64,000 nt of DNA, taken from the NCBI GenBank assembly GCA_944392335.1, contig CALXWJ010000001.1, forward strand, positions 1-64,000, given 5' to 3'. The position numbers and the translations under genes are program-made. The DNA comes from an uncultured Clostridia bacterium (GTDB lineage: Bacteria; Bacillota; Clostridia; UBA1381). Position 1 is the stretch's first letter. Each line of letters opens with the position of its first letter. Positions 45,191 through 52,690 of the stretch are shown here, one piece after another. Below the pieces are notes generated by a model, which was not told the DNA's origin, did no database searches, and was given only the letters and a program-made list of their open reading frames with translations.

Positions 45191-45355
45191 ATGGAGAATA
45201 TCGATATAAGAGTGTGGACAGTATGGATCGATGAAACGAGAAAAATCATTTCAACAAAGCAAATACCGGATGCAAAGCAAATAAATTTTGACAACAGTAA
45301 TATCGGATTAAAAAAAGTATCCGAGCTTGTTTTAAAGGGCTATAGGATTTGCTGA
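45191..45355 (+). CDS. 54-residue protein paired with an SLH gene (copy 2)
   Basis: Homologue of the small protein at 32478: same length, 23 of 54 residues the same without gaps, sharing VWIDE (11-15), GLK (39-41) and KGYxI (49-53). It begins 1 nt after the TAG of the SLH gene; GAGGTT in that gene's end can serve as ribosome site. There is no signal peptide or membrane segment, so it acts inside the cell, perhaps at the level of folding, export or control of the SLH partner. The function is unknown. Confidence 0.8.
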   Translation: MENIDIRVWTVWIDETRKIISTKQIPDAKQINFDNSNIGLKKVSELVLKGYRIC

Positions 45356-45423
45356 CGGATAATTCATACCGGAAGATGGTATAATTAAATATTGCGGTAT
45401 TTTTGGAAAACGCGTATAAAACA

Positions 45424-45460
45424 AAACAGCAGTCAAAATTCAGATGACTGCTGTTTAAAA
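45424..45460. terminator. Bidirectional terminator
   Basis: AAACAGCAGTCA (45424-45435) and its exact complement (45445-45456) form a 12-bp stem with T-rich sequence on both sides. It ends the plus-strand BlaI operon and the minus-strand sdpRI operon. Confidence 0.85.
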
Positions 45461-45464
45461 TTTT

Positions 45465-46106
45465 CTAAATCCCTTTTTTAAAAAGGATGTATGAATATAT
45501 ACATGGAATTAGGACTGATGCAAAAATAACCGATACGATTATCACGGGATGTATTGTTAAAAATGTACACAATGCAAGTAAAAATCCGCATGCAACCATG
45601 ACTTTGCCGCCGAGACGATGTGTTTTGTTCCAGTTTTCTTCACTGGAAAGAGTCCATGGAAGCCTTATGCCCGCAGTATAGTTTTGTCTGCATTTGGGCA
45701 GATAATTTCCCATAACAATAAGTATTATACCGATCAGAAGAGGCAAAAATCTTATTAGATTGATATTGTCGTTGATCGCATAAAACAGTATGGATGACTG
45801 TGTAAAAACGGATAAAACGGGAATGATCCAATGGGAAAATGCTTTCATTACCACATTTATTGATTTTTTTCTCGGATCATTTTCAATCATGAACCAAACA
45901 AATATATTTAACAAAAACATAATACCGGGTATCATAAATGCCGCCTGCAATTTGGGACTGTATCCGTCCGGTCTGAATTTGAAATCAAAGTGTGTTGCAA
46001 CCTGATCCGGGAGCTTATCATAGCAAATAAGTGATAAAAGAATGGGAAGAATACATACGGCTGACGAGAGCCAAAAGCTTTTTTCTTTAAAAATATTGTG
46101 TTTCAC
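45465..46106 (-). CDS. sdpI: SdpI-family immunity membrane protein
   Basis: A 213-residue protein with about six hydrophobic segments, a DUF1648-like start (LPDQVATHFDFKFRPDGYSPK) and the SdpI motif NWNKTHRLGGKV in the second half. In Bacillus subtilis SdpI protects against the SDP killing peptide and also signals to SdpR by holding it at the membrane. The start is a GTG (46106) with AAGGAG 7 nt upstream, 1 nt after the SdpR stop. No SDP toxin genes (sdpABC) are visible in this window, so it may protect against toxins from other cells. Confidence 0.85.
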   Translation of the reverse strand: MKHNIFKEKSFWLSSAVCILPILLSLICYDKLPDQVATHFDFKFRPDGYSPKLQAAFMIPGIMFLLNIFVWFMIENDPRKKSINVVMKAFSHWIIPVLSVFTQSSILFYAINDNINLIRFLPLLIGIILIVMGNYLPKCRQNYTAGIRLPWTLSSEENWNKTHRLGGKVMVACGFLLALCTFLTIHPVIIVSVIFASVLIPCIYSYILFKKGI

Positions 46107-46107
46107 G

Positions 46108-46383
46108 TTAATTCTCCTTCTTAATTTCTTTAAAATCTGAAAACCAAAGCATTATTTCTTCAAATACTGAAATATTAAGCTCATAATAAATAAAATTTTT
46201 CTCTTTTATTTCACAAATCAAATCTGCTTGTTTCAGCTGTGATAAATGGTAGGAAACAGTTGCATTTGTCATATCAAAGTGAGATGCGATTTCCCCTGCC
46301 GACATTCGCCCGTTTTTGAGCATAATCAGTATTTCACGTCTGTTTGAGTCGGATAAGGCTTTAAAGGTTTTTGCGAAAATCAT
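46108..46383 (-). CDS. sdpR: ArsR-family autorepressor (SdpR-like)
   Basis: A 91-residue winged-helix repressor: FAKTFKALSDSNRREILIML, then AGEIASHFDMTNATVSYHLS and QLKQADLICEIKEKNFIYYE. It lacks the Cys pair used by metal-sensing ArsR members. Position directly before sdpI matches the sdpRI operon. Two inverted repeats of TTTAGAAA type flank its promoter, which fits self-repression. Confidence 0.85.
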   Translation of the reverse strand: MIFAKTFKALSDSNRREILIMLKNGRMSAGEIASHFDMTNATVSYHLSQLKQADLICEIKEKNFIYYELNISVFEEIMLWFSDFKEIKKEN

Positions 46384-46400
46384 ATTTTTGCCTCCCGCAA

Positions 46401-46482
46401 TTTATTTAGAAATATTTATAAATAGATTGTAACATAATAACAGATAAAAGTCAAGGGTATTTAGAAAATTTTCTAAATACCC
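46401..46482 (-). promoter_or_regulatory. sdpRI promoter with two operator-like palindromes
   Basis: On the minus strand TTGACT (46449-46454) and TACAAT (46426-46431) are 17 nt apart. A perfect 28-nt palindrome (46455-46482, core TTTAGAAAATTTTCTAAA) touches the -35. A related, imperfect one (TTTAGAAATATTTATAAA, about 46403-46421) lies just after the -10. Both share the TTTAGAAA half-site and are the likely SdpR targets. Confidence 0.7.
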
Positions 46483-46490
46483 GTTTGATA

Positions 46491-46633
46491 TTGTAACTGC
46501 GCACATGTTGTCCCCCGCCGTAATCGGCGGCGGGTTCTATATTTGTAATCAGTGAGAGTACAATCACCCACTGATTACAGCAAAGCACAGCCTGCGCTCT
46601 TGTCCTCGCCCAAGACGGGACAAGCCTTTATTG
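46491..46633 (-). repeat. Intergenic structured repeat, full copy F
   Basis: Reverse-oriented, about 143 nt, from GTAACTGCGCACATGTTGTCCC to GACGGGACAAGCC then TTTATTG. The CCCGCCG hairpin, the GTAATCAGTG/CACTGATTAC stem and the CTTGTCC stem are all present. It fills the space between the sdpRI promoter and the end of the immunity transporter gene. Confidence 0.88.
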
Positions 46634-46644
46634 AAATATAGAAT

Positions 46645-47373
46645 TTATATGTCCCTTTTCTTTATAATTAAACTCGCGAAAGCAGAGCATAAAATAATGT
46701 AAATAACACAAATAACCAAAAACGGTAAATATCCGCTTTCATATATCTTTTGAGGAGCGTTGGAATTCATGCCATATGCCATAAGTGAATACGGCCATAT
46801 GTGACCGAATCCCTTTGCCAAAAACATAAGTCCCGATAATCCGCCGCCCAATGCTATTGCAATGGGGAGAGCAAAATTTTTTATAAAAAGTGAAATCAAA
46901 AGCTGAATTGACGCCATAACCAGACCGCCCAATGTCCCAAATCCGCACCATATTAAAATTTTATCCCATGGAACGGGTGAGGTTAAACCGACTATTTTTC
47001 CCGATATTACAAATAACGCACCAATCCATAATTCGCTCAATAAAATCATGGATCCTGCCATAATCAGTTTAGAAATAAATATCATGTTTCTGCCTTGGGG
47101 CATAGTTAAAACCTTGTTCCAGTTTCGGTTATTTTCCTCTTCATGCATGATGTATGAACAATAAATTCCTATCATAATGGGGAGGAAAAAATAACAGGTA
47201 AACAGTGTGTGCTGCGTCCAAAGACTGTACCACTCACTTTGAAGTATTTCAATATTCCCCAGATAATTAACTGTCCCTAAAAATGCAGGAACAATCGGCA
47301 TTAATACAAATGCGATCCATATAGGCGACCTTTTCAATTTCATACGCTCTGCCTTTAACATTTTAAAAAACAT
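46645..47373 (-). CDS. Lantibiotic-immunity-type ABC permease (LanG/MutG-like)
   Basis: A 242-residue ABC-2 membrane protein with about six hydrophobic segments, opening MFFKMLKAERMKLKRSPIWI, the usual start of these small permeases. It has EEENNRNWNKVLTMP after the second helix, a motif seen in lantibiotic-immunity and bacitracin-type permeases. It lies downstream of a second permease (3-nt gap) and an ATPase, the LanF-LanE-LanG order. It should form a transporter that removes antimicrobial peptides from the membrane. Confidence 0.82.
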   Translation of the reverse strand: MFFKMLKAERMKLKRSPIWIAFVLMPIVPAFLGTVNYLGNIEILQSEWYSLWTQHTLFTCYFFLPIMIGIYCSYIMHEEENNRNWNKVLTMPQGRNMIFISKLIMAGSMILLSELWIGALFVISGKIVGLTSPVPWDKILIWCGFGTLGGLVMASIQLLISLFIKNFALPIAIALGGGLSGLMFLAKGFGHIWPYSLMAYGMNSNAPQKIYESGYLPFLVICVIYIILCSAFASLIIKKRDI

Positions 47374-47376
47374 TGT

Positions 47377-48138
47377 TTATACCTCCTTTTTACAAAACAA
47401 ATATCTGCCGATCAAATAAAGCAATATCCCGGCACAAATAAGTACACAAAAAAAAGTCCAATCAATCGGCATAAGATCAAAATATGCGTTTTCATACCTG
47501 CTTTCCTTTGTCCAGCCAAACAGCCCCACAAATTGCAGAACCCCGTAGTATCCCCATAAAACCATTCTTCTCAAAAACGGCAAAGAAGGTAAAAACATAG
47601 AAAATATTCCTATAAATTCACCTATTATACCTGTGAAAAAAGCAATTGCCTGATTTTTAAACAGCATTGACAATGTATGCTGAAATATGTATATTACAAC
47701 AGTCGGTATAAGTGTAAAGATAAAATAAAGCAGGTAAAGTTTTATTGGGAATGGACCTAAAAATCTGTTTACTACGCCGAATATAACGGTTACTGCCCAC
47801 ATAAGCACAACACAAACAGTGATTATACCCAATCCATATAGTAACTTTGCGTCAAATAATTTACCTCTTTTTTCCATACAGCAAAGCAGTTTTTGCATTT
47901 TTCCTTTATGCTCAAGATTGCATAGTCTTGAGGCAATCACCATAGATAACAGCGGAAGAAAGATCGCATTGACAAGAGGGAACTGATATAAAAACATTCT
48001 CCAGCCGTATTTTATGATTTCATCGTCCACGTCTCCGTACAGACACCAGCATAAGCATATTGCGGTAATTGCAAAAGCTGTCGGAAAAATAAAGCAATGT
48101 CTTGTTTTAAGATACTCACATTTTAATAAGCGTATCAT
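47377..48138 (-). CDS. Lantibiotic-immunity-type ABC permease (LanE/MutE-like)
   Basis: A 253-residue ABC-2 membrane protein, opening MIRLLKCEYLKTRHCFIFPT, with about six hydrophobic segments and SRLCNLEHKGKMQKLLCCME after the second. It overlaps the ATPase gene by 4 nt and is the second membrane subunit beside the protein at 46645. Two unequal small permeases plus one ATPase is the layout of LanFEG and of the C. difficile CprABC transporter. Confidence 0.82.
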   Translation of the reverse strand: MIRLLKCEYLKTRHCFIFPTAFAITAICLCWCLYGDVDDEIIKYGWRMFLYQFPLVNAIFLPLLSMVIASRLCNLEHKGKMQKLLCCMEKRGKLFDAKLLYGLGIITVCVVLMWAVTVIFGVVNRFLGPFPIKLYLLYFIFTLIPTVVIYIFQHTLSMLFKNQAIAFFTGIIGEFIGIFSMFLPSLPFLRRMVLWGYYGVLQFVGLFGWTKESRYENAYFDLMPIDWTFFCVLICAGILLYLIGRYLFCKKEV

Positions 48139-48866
48139 AAGCTCTGCTCCTTTCCGGTAAGATCAAGAAAGATTTCTTCCAATGTTTTTGACGGGTCTGT
48201 ATCGTGGAGATTTGATAACGTGCCTTGATACATCATTTTGCCGTTTGCTATTATTCCTATATTATCTGCAAGCTGATCGATCTCAGAAAGAAGATGGCTT
48301 GAAACGATCACTGTCATACCGTATTTTTGGGGAAGCGATCGAATAAGCTCGCGCATTTCATGAATACCTGCCGGGTCAAGCCCGTTTGTCGGCTCGTCAA
48401 GGATCAGAAGCTTTGGAAAGGATAAAAGCGCGTAAGCAAGACCCAGCCGCTGCTTCATCCCCAAGGAAAATGCAGAAACCTTTTTGCTTTGCTGCTTATC
48501 AAGCCGGACGATTTTAAGTACCTCATCAATATTGGAAGACGGAACATCCAAAAGAGTCTGACATATTTTTAAATTTTCCTTAGCTGTTAAATGCCCGTAG
48601 TAAGAAGGCGATTCAATGAGAGATCCAATGTCTTTTAAAATTGAGATCCTGTTTTTGTCAGTGACCCTTTTTTCAAAAATATCAATTTCGCCCTTTGTCG
48701 GGTGTACAAGTCCTAAAAGCATTTTTAGGGTGGTGGATTTCCCTGCGCCGTTCGGTCCCAAAAAGCCGTAGATACTTGTGTCCGTTACAGTCATGTTTAA
48801 GTTGTTTACGCACAGGTTCTCACCGTATTTTTTGGTAAGCCCGTTTGTTTTTACAATTTCTTTCAT
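48135..48866 (-). CDS. ABC transporter ATPase (LanF/CprA-like peptide immunity)
   Basis: A 243-residue ATPase with Walker A GPNGAGKST (near residue 37), signature FSLGMKQRLG, Walker B LLILDEPTNGLD and switch His in VIVSSHLLSE. It powers the two permeases encoded downstream. In this family the transporter protects the cell from lantibiotics and similar peptides. The genes are divergent from a two-component system that probably controls them; an extended -10 (TGGTACAAT, 48901-48909) lies upstream on the minus strand. Confidence 0.88.
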   Translation of the reverse strand: MKEIVKTNGLTKKYGENLCVNNLNMTVTDTSIYGFLGPNGAGKSTTLKMLLGLVHPTKGEIDIFEKRVTDKNRISILKDIGSLIESPSYYGHLTAKENLKICQTLLDVPSSNIDEVLKIVRLDKQQSKKVSAFSLGMKQRLGLAYALLSFPKLLILDEPTNGLDPAGIHEMRELIRSLPQKYGMTVIVSSHLLSEIDQLADNIGIIANGKMMYQGTLSNLHDTDPSKTLEEIFLDLTGKEQSL

Positions 48867-48900
48867 TTTGTTTTACCTCTTTTCTTTTTGGATATAACAA

Positions 48901-49007
48901 TTGTACCATACCTTCCTTTCGTAAAACTTAATTTAATCTTACATTAACCTTAAATTTATTTAAAATGTTAAAGCTGTATTTATTTTGAAGGTTGTTTATG
49001 ATATAAT
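48901..49007. promoter_or_regulatory. Divergent promoter region, immunity transporter and two-component system
   Basis: The minus strand has an extended -10, TGGTACAAT (48901-48909), for the ABC operon. The plus strand has an extended -10, TGATATAAT (48999-49007), for the regulator genes. Neither has a good -35, as expected for promoters that need an activator. Between them lie several TTAA-type direct repeats (ATTTAATCTTACATTAACC, about 48931-48949) that could bind the response regulator. Confidence 0.5.
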
Positions 49008-49067
49008 AAAAGTAACAATTCTTTGTTAATAAGAAAAACGCATTTTTACTATTTAGGTGATCAGGAT

Positions 49068-49772
49068 ATGAATGAATTAAAAAATAAAAAGATTTTGATT
49101 GTGGATGATGAAAAAGGACTTTTGGACATGATAAAAGATATCTTATTATCAGACGGATTTTATAATATATATACTGCCCAAAATTGCAGTGAGACTATGG
49201 ATATAATAAAACAGCAGCCGATTGCACTTTTCGTTTTAGATGTAAATCTGCCGGATGGGGACGGATTTTCGCTTTTTGATGATATACGAAAAATATCAAA
49301 GGCTCCCGTAATCTTTTTGACGGCACGAGGCGAGGCGGATGATAAAATAAAAGGGCTGGGGCTTGGCGCCGATGATTATATAGTAAAGCCGTTTTTGACC
49401 GAAGAACTTTTACTCAGGATAACAGCGCTTCTTCGCAGAACCTATGTAAAAACAGATAAAGAATCATCGTTTATGCTTTCCGACAGAACCGTAGATCTTG
49501 AGAATGCACAGGTTATATATGATGACAATAAGATACAGCTTACAGCAAAGGAATTTATTTTATTAAAAAAGCTCTGGGAAAATAAAAATAAAATTGTTAC
49601 CAATGACGCTTTATGCATGGCGGCATGGGGTGATGATTATTATGGTTATGAGAATACTTTAATGGTGCATATACGAAGAATACGTGAAAAAATAGAGAAA
49701 AACCCTTCAAACCCCATGCATCTTATAACTGCGAAAGGGCTTGGATACAAGTTGGTGACGGAAGATGAATAA
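49068..49772 (+). CDS. OmpR/PhoB-family response regulator (CprR-like)
   Basis: A 234-residue regulator: receiver domain with the acidic pair in KILIVDDEKG, phosphorylation site Asp58 in FVLDVNLPDGDG, the conserved Lys in DDYIVKPF, and a C-terminal winged helix (LTAKEFILLKKLWENKNKIV ... MVHIRRIREKIEKNP ... GLGYKL). The ATG at 49068 is 7 nt after AGGTGA; the longer frame from a TTG at 49023 is unlikely. It overlaps the kinase gene by 8 nt. It probably switches on the divergent immunity transporter. Confidence 0.9.
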   Translation: MNELKNKKILIVDDEKGLLDMIKDILLSDGFYNIYTAQNCSETMDIIKQQPIALFVLDVNLPDGDGFSLFDDIRKISKAPVIFLTARGEADDKIKGLGLGADDYIVKPFLTEELLLRITALLRRTYVKTDKESSFMLSDRTVDLENAQVIYDDNKIQLTAKEFILLKKLWENKNKIVTNDALCMAAWGDDYYGYENTLMVHIRRIREKIEKNPSNPMHLITAKGLGYKLVTEDE

Positions 49773-51108
49773 GACTGTTTTTAAAATTTTTATTTGCTTT
49801 ATTTTATTATCAGCTTTCATTTCAACTACACTTTTGTGTATTAATTTTGCCGGAATGGCATTTTTGCAAAGTGATACAAATAATAACTATCCGTACAACG
49901 AGCGTTATGTATTGGAGCAAATCAGCAAAAATATTATAATATCGGATAACCAAATAAGATTAGAGAACAAAAGTGTTATTCCTGATAATAATTGGTGCAT
50001 ATTGGTTAATGGGGACGGAAATGTTATATGGGGTCATAATAAACCGGATGATATACCCGATCACTACACTATTAACGACATAGCAAGACTGACACGATGG
50101 TATTTAAATGACTACCCGGTGTATGTTCGTACAGAAGAATACGGATTGCTAATACTGGGAACACCTAAAAATTCTGTGGGGAAATATGAACTCAGGTATT
50201 CCATGGCATGGTTTGAATCTTTGCCTCAAAGGATATTAATTATTATAACAGTCAATTTGATTTTGGCAGCATTTTTAGCGTGTATATTCGGTATAGTTTT
50301 GTATAGAAGATTAAGGACACTGACTTTGGGAATTAAAGATTTAAGGCAGGAAAAAAAAGTATATCTTAAAGAAACAGGGATTTTTAAAGAAATATCTAAA
50401 AGTATTAATGAAACATCTGAAAGTATTGAACGCAAAAATGAAGCCCTTTTATCAAGAGATAATGCACGTTCAAATTGGATAGCAGGCGTTTCTCATGATA
50501 TCAGGACGCCTCTTTCCATTATTATGGGATATTCTGAAGCACTTGCAAGGTCTGTTGATATTTCAAAAGAAAATCAAACAAAAGCAAAAATGATTACCGC
50601 GCAAAGCATAAAGATAAAAAAACTTGTTGATGATTTAAACCTGATATCTTCACTTGAGTATGATATGCAGCTGTCAAAGAAAAAACCGGTAAGAATTTGC
50701 CTTATAATAAGAAGTATTTTAACCGATTTAATTAATAATGGGCTTTCTGAAAAATATAAGATAAATCTTGATTTTCAATATGAAAAGGCCGTGATCATGG
50801 GAGATGAAATGTTATTGGAACGCGCCTTTTTTAATTTGATCAATAATTCAATAGTTCATAATGAACAAGGATGCAAAATTGAAATATCAGAATATATGTA
50901 CAATGATTCCGTTTATATACGGATTTCGGATAACGGAAGAGGAGTAAGTGACGAGGTGATTCAAAATATCTCACAAATACCAAAAACAGCGCATGGATTG
51001 GGGCTTCCGATGGCATATAGAATTATTTGTGTTCACGGAGGGAAGATGACAGCTGAAAATAATAATGGTTTTACGGTAAAAATTATTTTGCCCCAAATAA
51101 ATGAATAA
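49765..51108 (+). CDS. Sensor histidine kinase (CprK-like)
   Basis: A 447-residue kinase with membrane helices at about 5-30 and 153-177 and an outer domain of about 120 residues between them (LVNGDGNVIWGHNKPDDIPD). A HAMP-like linker, the H-box with His244 in GVSHDIRTPLSIIMGYSE, an N-box (ERAFFNLINNSIVHNE) and G-boxes (DNGRGVSDE, HGLGLPMA) follow. The outer domain is larger than in BceS-type kinases and resembles the peptide-sensing kinases of the CprK kind, so direct sensing of lantibiotic-like peptides is likely. Confidence 0.9.
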   Translation: MNKTVFKIFICFILLSAFISTTLLCINFAGMAFLQSDTNNNYPYNERYVLEQISKNIIISDNQIRLENKSVIPDNNWCILVNGDGNVIWGHNKPDDIPDHYTINDIARLTRWYLNDYPVYVRTEEYGLLILGTPKNSVGKYELRYSMAWFESLPQRILIIITVNLILAAFLACIFGIVLYRRLRTLTLGIKDLRQEKKVYLKETGIFKEISKSINETSESIERKNEALLSRDNARSNWIAGVSHDIRTPLSIIMGYSEALARSVDISKENQTKAKMITAQSIKIKKLVDDLNLISSLEYDMQLSKKKPVRICLIIRSILTDLINNGLSEKYKINLDFQYEKAVIMGDEMLLERAFFNLINNSIVHNEQGCKIEISEYMYNDSVYIRISDNGRGVSDEVIQNISQIPKTAHGLGLPMAYRIICVHGGKMTAENNNGFTVKIILPQINE

Positions 51109-51114
51109 TGATTT

Positions 51115-51260
51115 TATAACTGCGCACATGTTGTCCCCCCCCGCCTTAATCGGCGGCGGGTTCCATATTTGTAATCAGTGAGAGTACAATCTCCCACTGA
51201 TTACAGCAAAGCACAGCCTGTGCTCTTGTCCTTGTTGAATGACGGGACAATCCATTATTA
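51115..51260 (-). repeat. Intergenic structured repeat, full copy G
   Basis: Reverse-oriented, 146 nt, from TATAACTGCGCACATGTTGTCC to GACGGGACAATCC then ATTATTA. It begins 7 nt after the kinase stop. All hairpins are intact, including AGCACAG/CTGTGCT between the first and central stems. Confidence 0.88.
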
Positions 51261-51477
51261 AATGAAAAAGAAAATCCTGCTCACATTAAAACAGATCCTG
51301 TAACACACAGGTTAAGAATGTTCACAAAGCGGTATGTAAAAGTTTTTTGCCGGCATATTTTGTGCTTGCAGCAGTTTCACTGCTGCAAGGAATTACTTTT
51401 ACAGTGCGTGTTATAAAATAAATTATTGAAAATGAGCGTATTAAAGGAAGGCGGCTTGGATACTATCATATTTAATA
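51261..51477. other. Noncoding stretch with nested inverted repeats
   Basis: No gene is seen. A perfect 10-bp hairpin (CTTGCAGCAG/CTGCTGCAAG, 51365-51389) sits inside a longer pairing (TGTAAAAGT at 51335 with ACTTTTACA at 51393). It could end the minus-strand AraC transcript, but no T-run follows on either strand. Confidence 0.45.
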
Positions 51478-52314
51478 TCATTTTTTTCGACTGTTTTTCC
51501 TGTGTTGAGAAGGAGTTAGACCATAAAATTCTTTGAATTTCTGAGTGAAGTGCGATGTAGGAACTATATTTACCAACTCCGCGATTTCAGTTATTGATTT
51601 GGAAGTTGATGATAGTAAATCAAGCGATGCCAAAAGTCTAAATCTTGTTATGGTTCTGTATGGGGTTTCGTTATAGGTATTTGTATACTGTCTTAAAAAT
51701 GTGCGTCGTGATGTTTTTACATAATTTGCAATTTCATTGATACTGATGTCATTTAAGGCATTTTTTTCAATATATTGGCGAGCAGATGCTGCAATGTCTG
51801 AGGATTGTGTATAGATGGTACTGTTTATATCAATAGGCGACAGCTTAATTAAAATATTGAGGATTTCATGCATATATAATTCTTGAGTACAGGTATCATG
51901 TTGTGCAGCATCAATAATTCTTGAAAAATAGGCGGAAACATCCGCTTTTTTTATTGTTATTGGTTGTGATATTTTAAAAAGGTCGCATAGATTTTGTATG
52001 TATTCACCATGCACACAAAAATATAACTTTTGATAAGGATTATGCTTATCTGCATTATAACTGCAGCGTATTCCTTTCTGGATAACACAGCAATCGCCGG
52101 CAGATAATTTTAATATTTTATTTTTGTAATATATGTTGCCTTCGCCTGAAAGTATATATTCAAAAAGATAGTGGGGAAGAACTTGCCCATATGAACCGTA
52201 TTCAGGAGTAGGAAAAGTTTTACCGATTATGTTGACATTTAATAATTGATGCTGCTTAATACTAAGATCTCTCCATTGTATTTCGCAATCGTTCAGCATG
52301 GGGTGGGGTTGCAT
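51478..52314 (-). CDS. AraC-family transcriptional regulator
   Basis: A 278-residue regulator with an N-terminal cupin-like domain (LPHYLFEYILSGEGNIYYKN, then LSAGDCCVIQKG) and a C-terminal double HTH (DISINEIANYVKTSRRTFLR, then SITEIAELVNIVPTSHFTQK). It is divergent from the large secreted SGNH protein at 52691, with a repeat copy between them, so control of that second glycan cluster is a fair inference. The protein is unrelated in detail to the AraC regulator at 2472. Confidence 0.85.
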   Translation of the reverse strand: MQPHPMLNDCEIQWRDLSIKQHQLLNVNIIGKTFPTPEYGSYGQVLPHYLFEYILSGEGNIYYKNKILKLSAGDCCVIQKGIRCSYNADKHNPYQKLYFCVHGEYIQNLCDLFKISQPITIKKADVSAYFSRIIDAAQHDTCTQELYMHEILNILIKLSPIDINSTIYTQSSDIAASARQYIEKNALNDISINEIANYVKTSRRTFLRQYTNTYNETPYRTITRFRLLASLDLLSSTSKSITEIAELVNIVPTSHFTQKFKEFYGLTPSQHRKNSRKK

Positions 52315-52342
52315 ATTAAAACCTCCTCAACATAGGTTAGTA

Positions 52343-52485
52343 TATAACTGCGCACATGTTGTCACCCGCCGTAATTGACGGCGGGTTCCATATTTGTAAT
52401 CAGTGAGAGTACAATCTCCCACTGATTACAGCAAAGCACAGCCTGCGTTCTTATCCTCGTTAAATGACGGGACAAGCCCTTATTG
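52343..52485 (-). repeat. Intergenic structured repeat, full copy H
   Basis: Reverse-oriented, 143 nt, from TATAACTGCGCACATGTTGTC to GACGGGACAAGCC then CTTATTG. It is very like copies F and G. It lies between the divergent AraC gene and the promoter at 52596. Confidence 0.88.
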
Positions 52486-52595
52486 GACATATTTTAACAT
52501 TATTTCAAGTAGTTTGCAATAATAAAATTTAACAAAAATACCTTATATTGCAAAAATAATTGGCATTTTTTTTATACATAATGGAACAATGTTTG

Positions 52596-52624
52596 TTGTT
52601 TGTGATATTTTAATATGGTACAAT
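52596..52624 (+). promoter_or_regulatory. Promoter of the second surface cluster
   Basis: TTGTTT (52596-52601) and TACAAT (52619-52624) are 17 nt apart, and TGG before the -10 gives the extended form. The weak -35 fits control by the neighbouring AraC regulator. Confidence 0.55.
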
Positions 52625-52690
52625 ATATACATAAGATAACCTAAAAAACATAACTTCGTTTTGCAAAATGAATAAATTTAAGGAGGAGAA

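Noticed and set aside
2186-52485. The dispersed repeats as a CRISPR array or as insertion sequences
   Set aside because: Copies are far apart, in both orientations and only about 145 nt, with no transposase frame.
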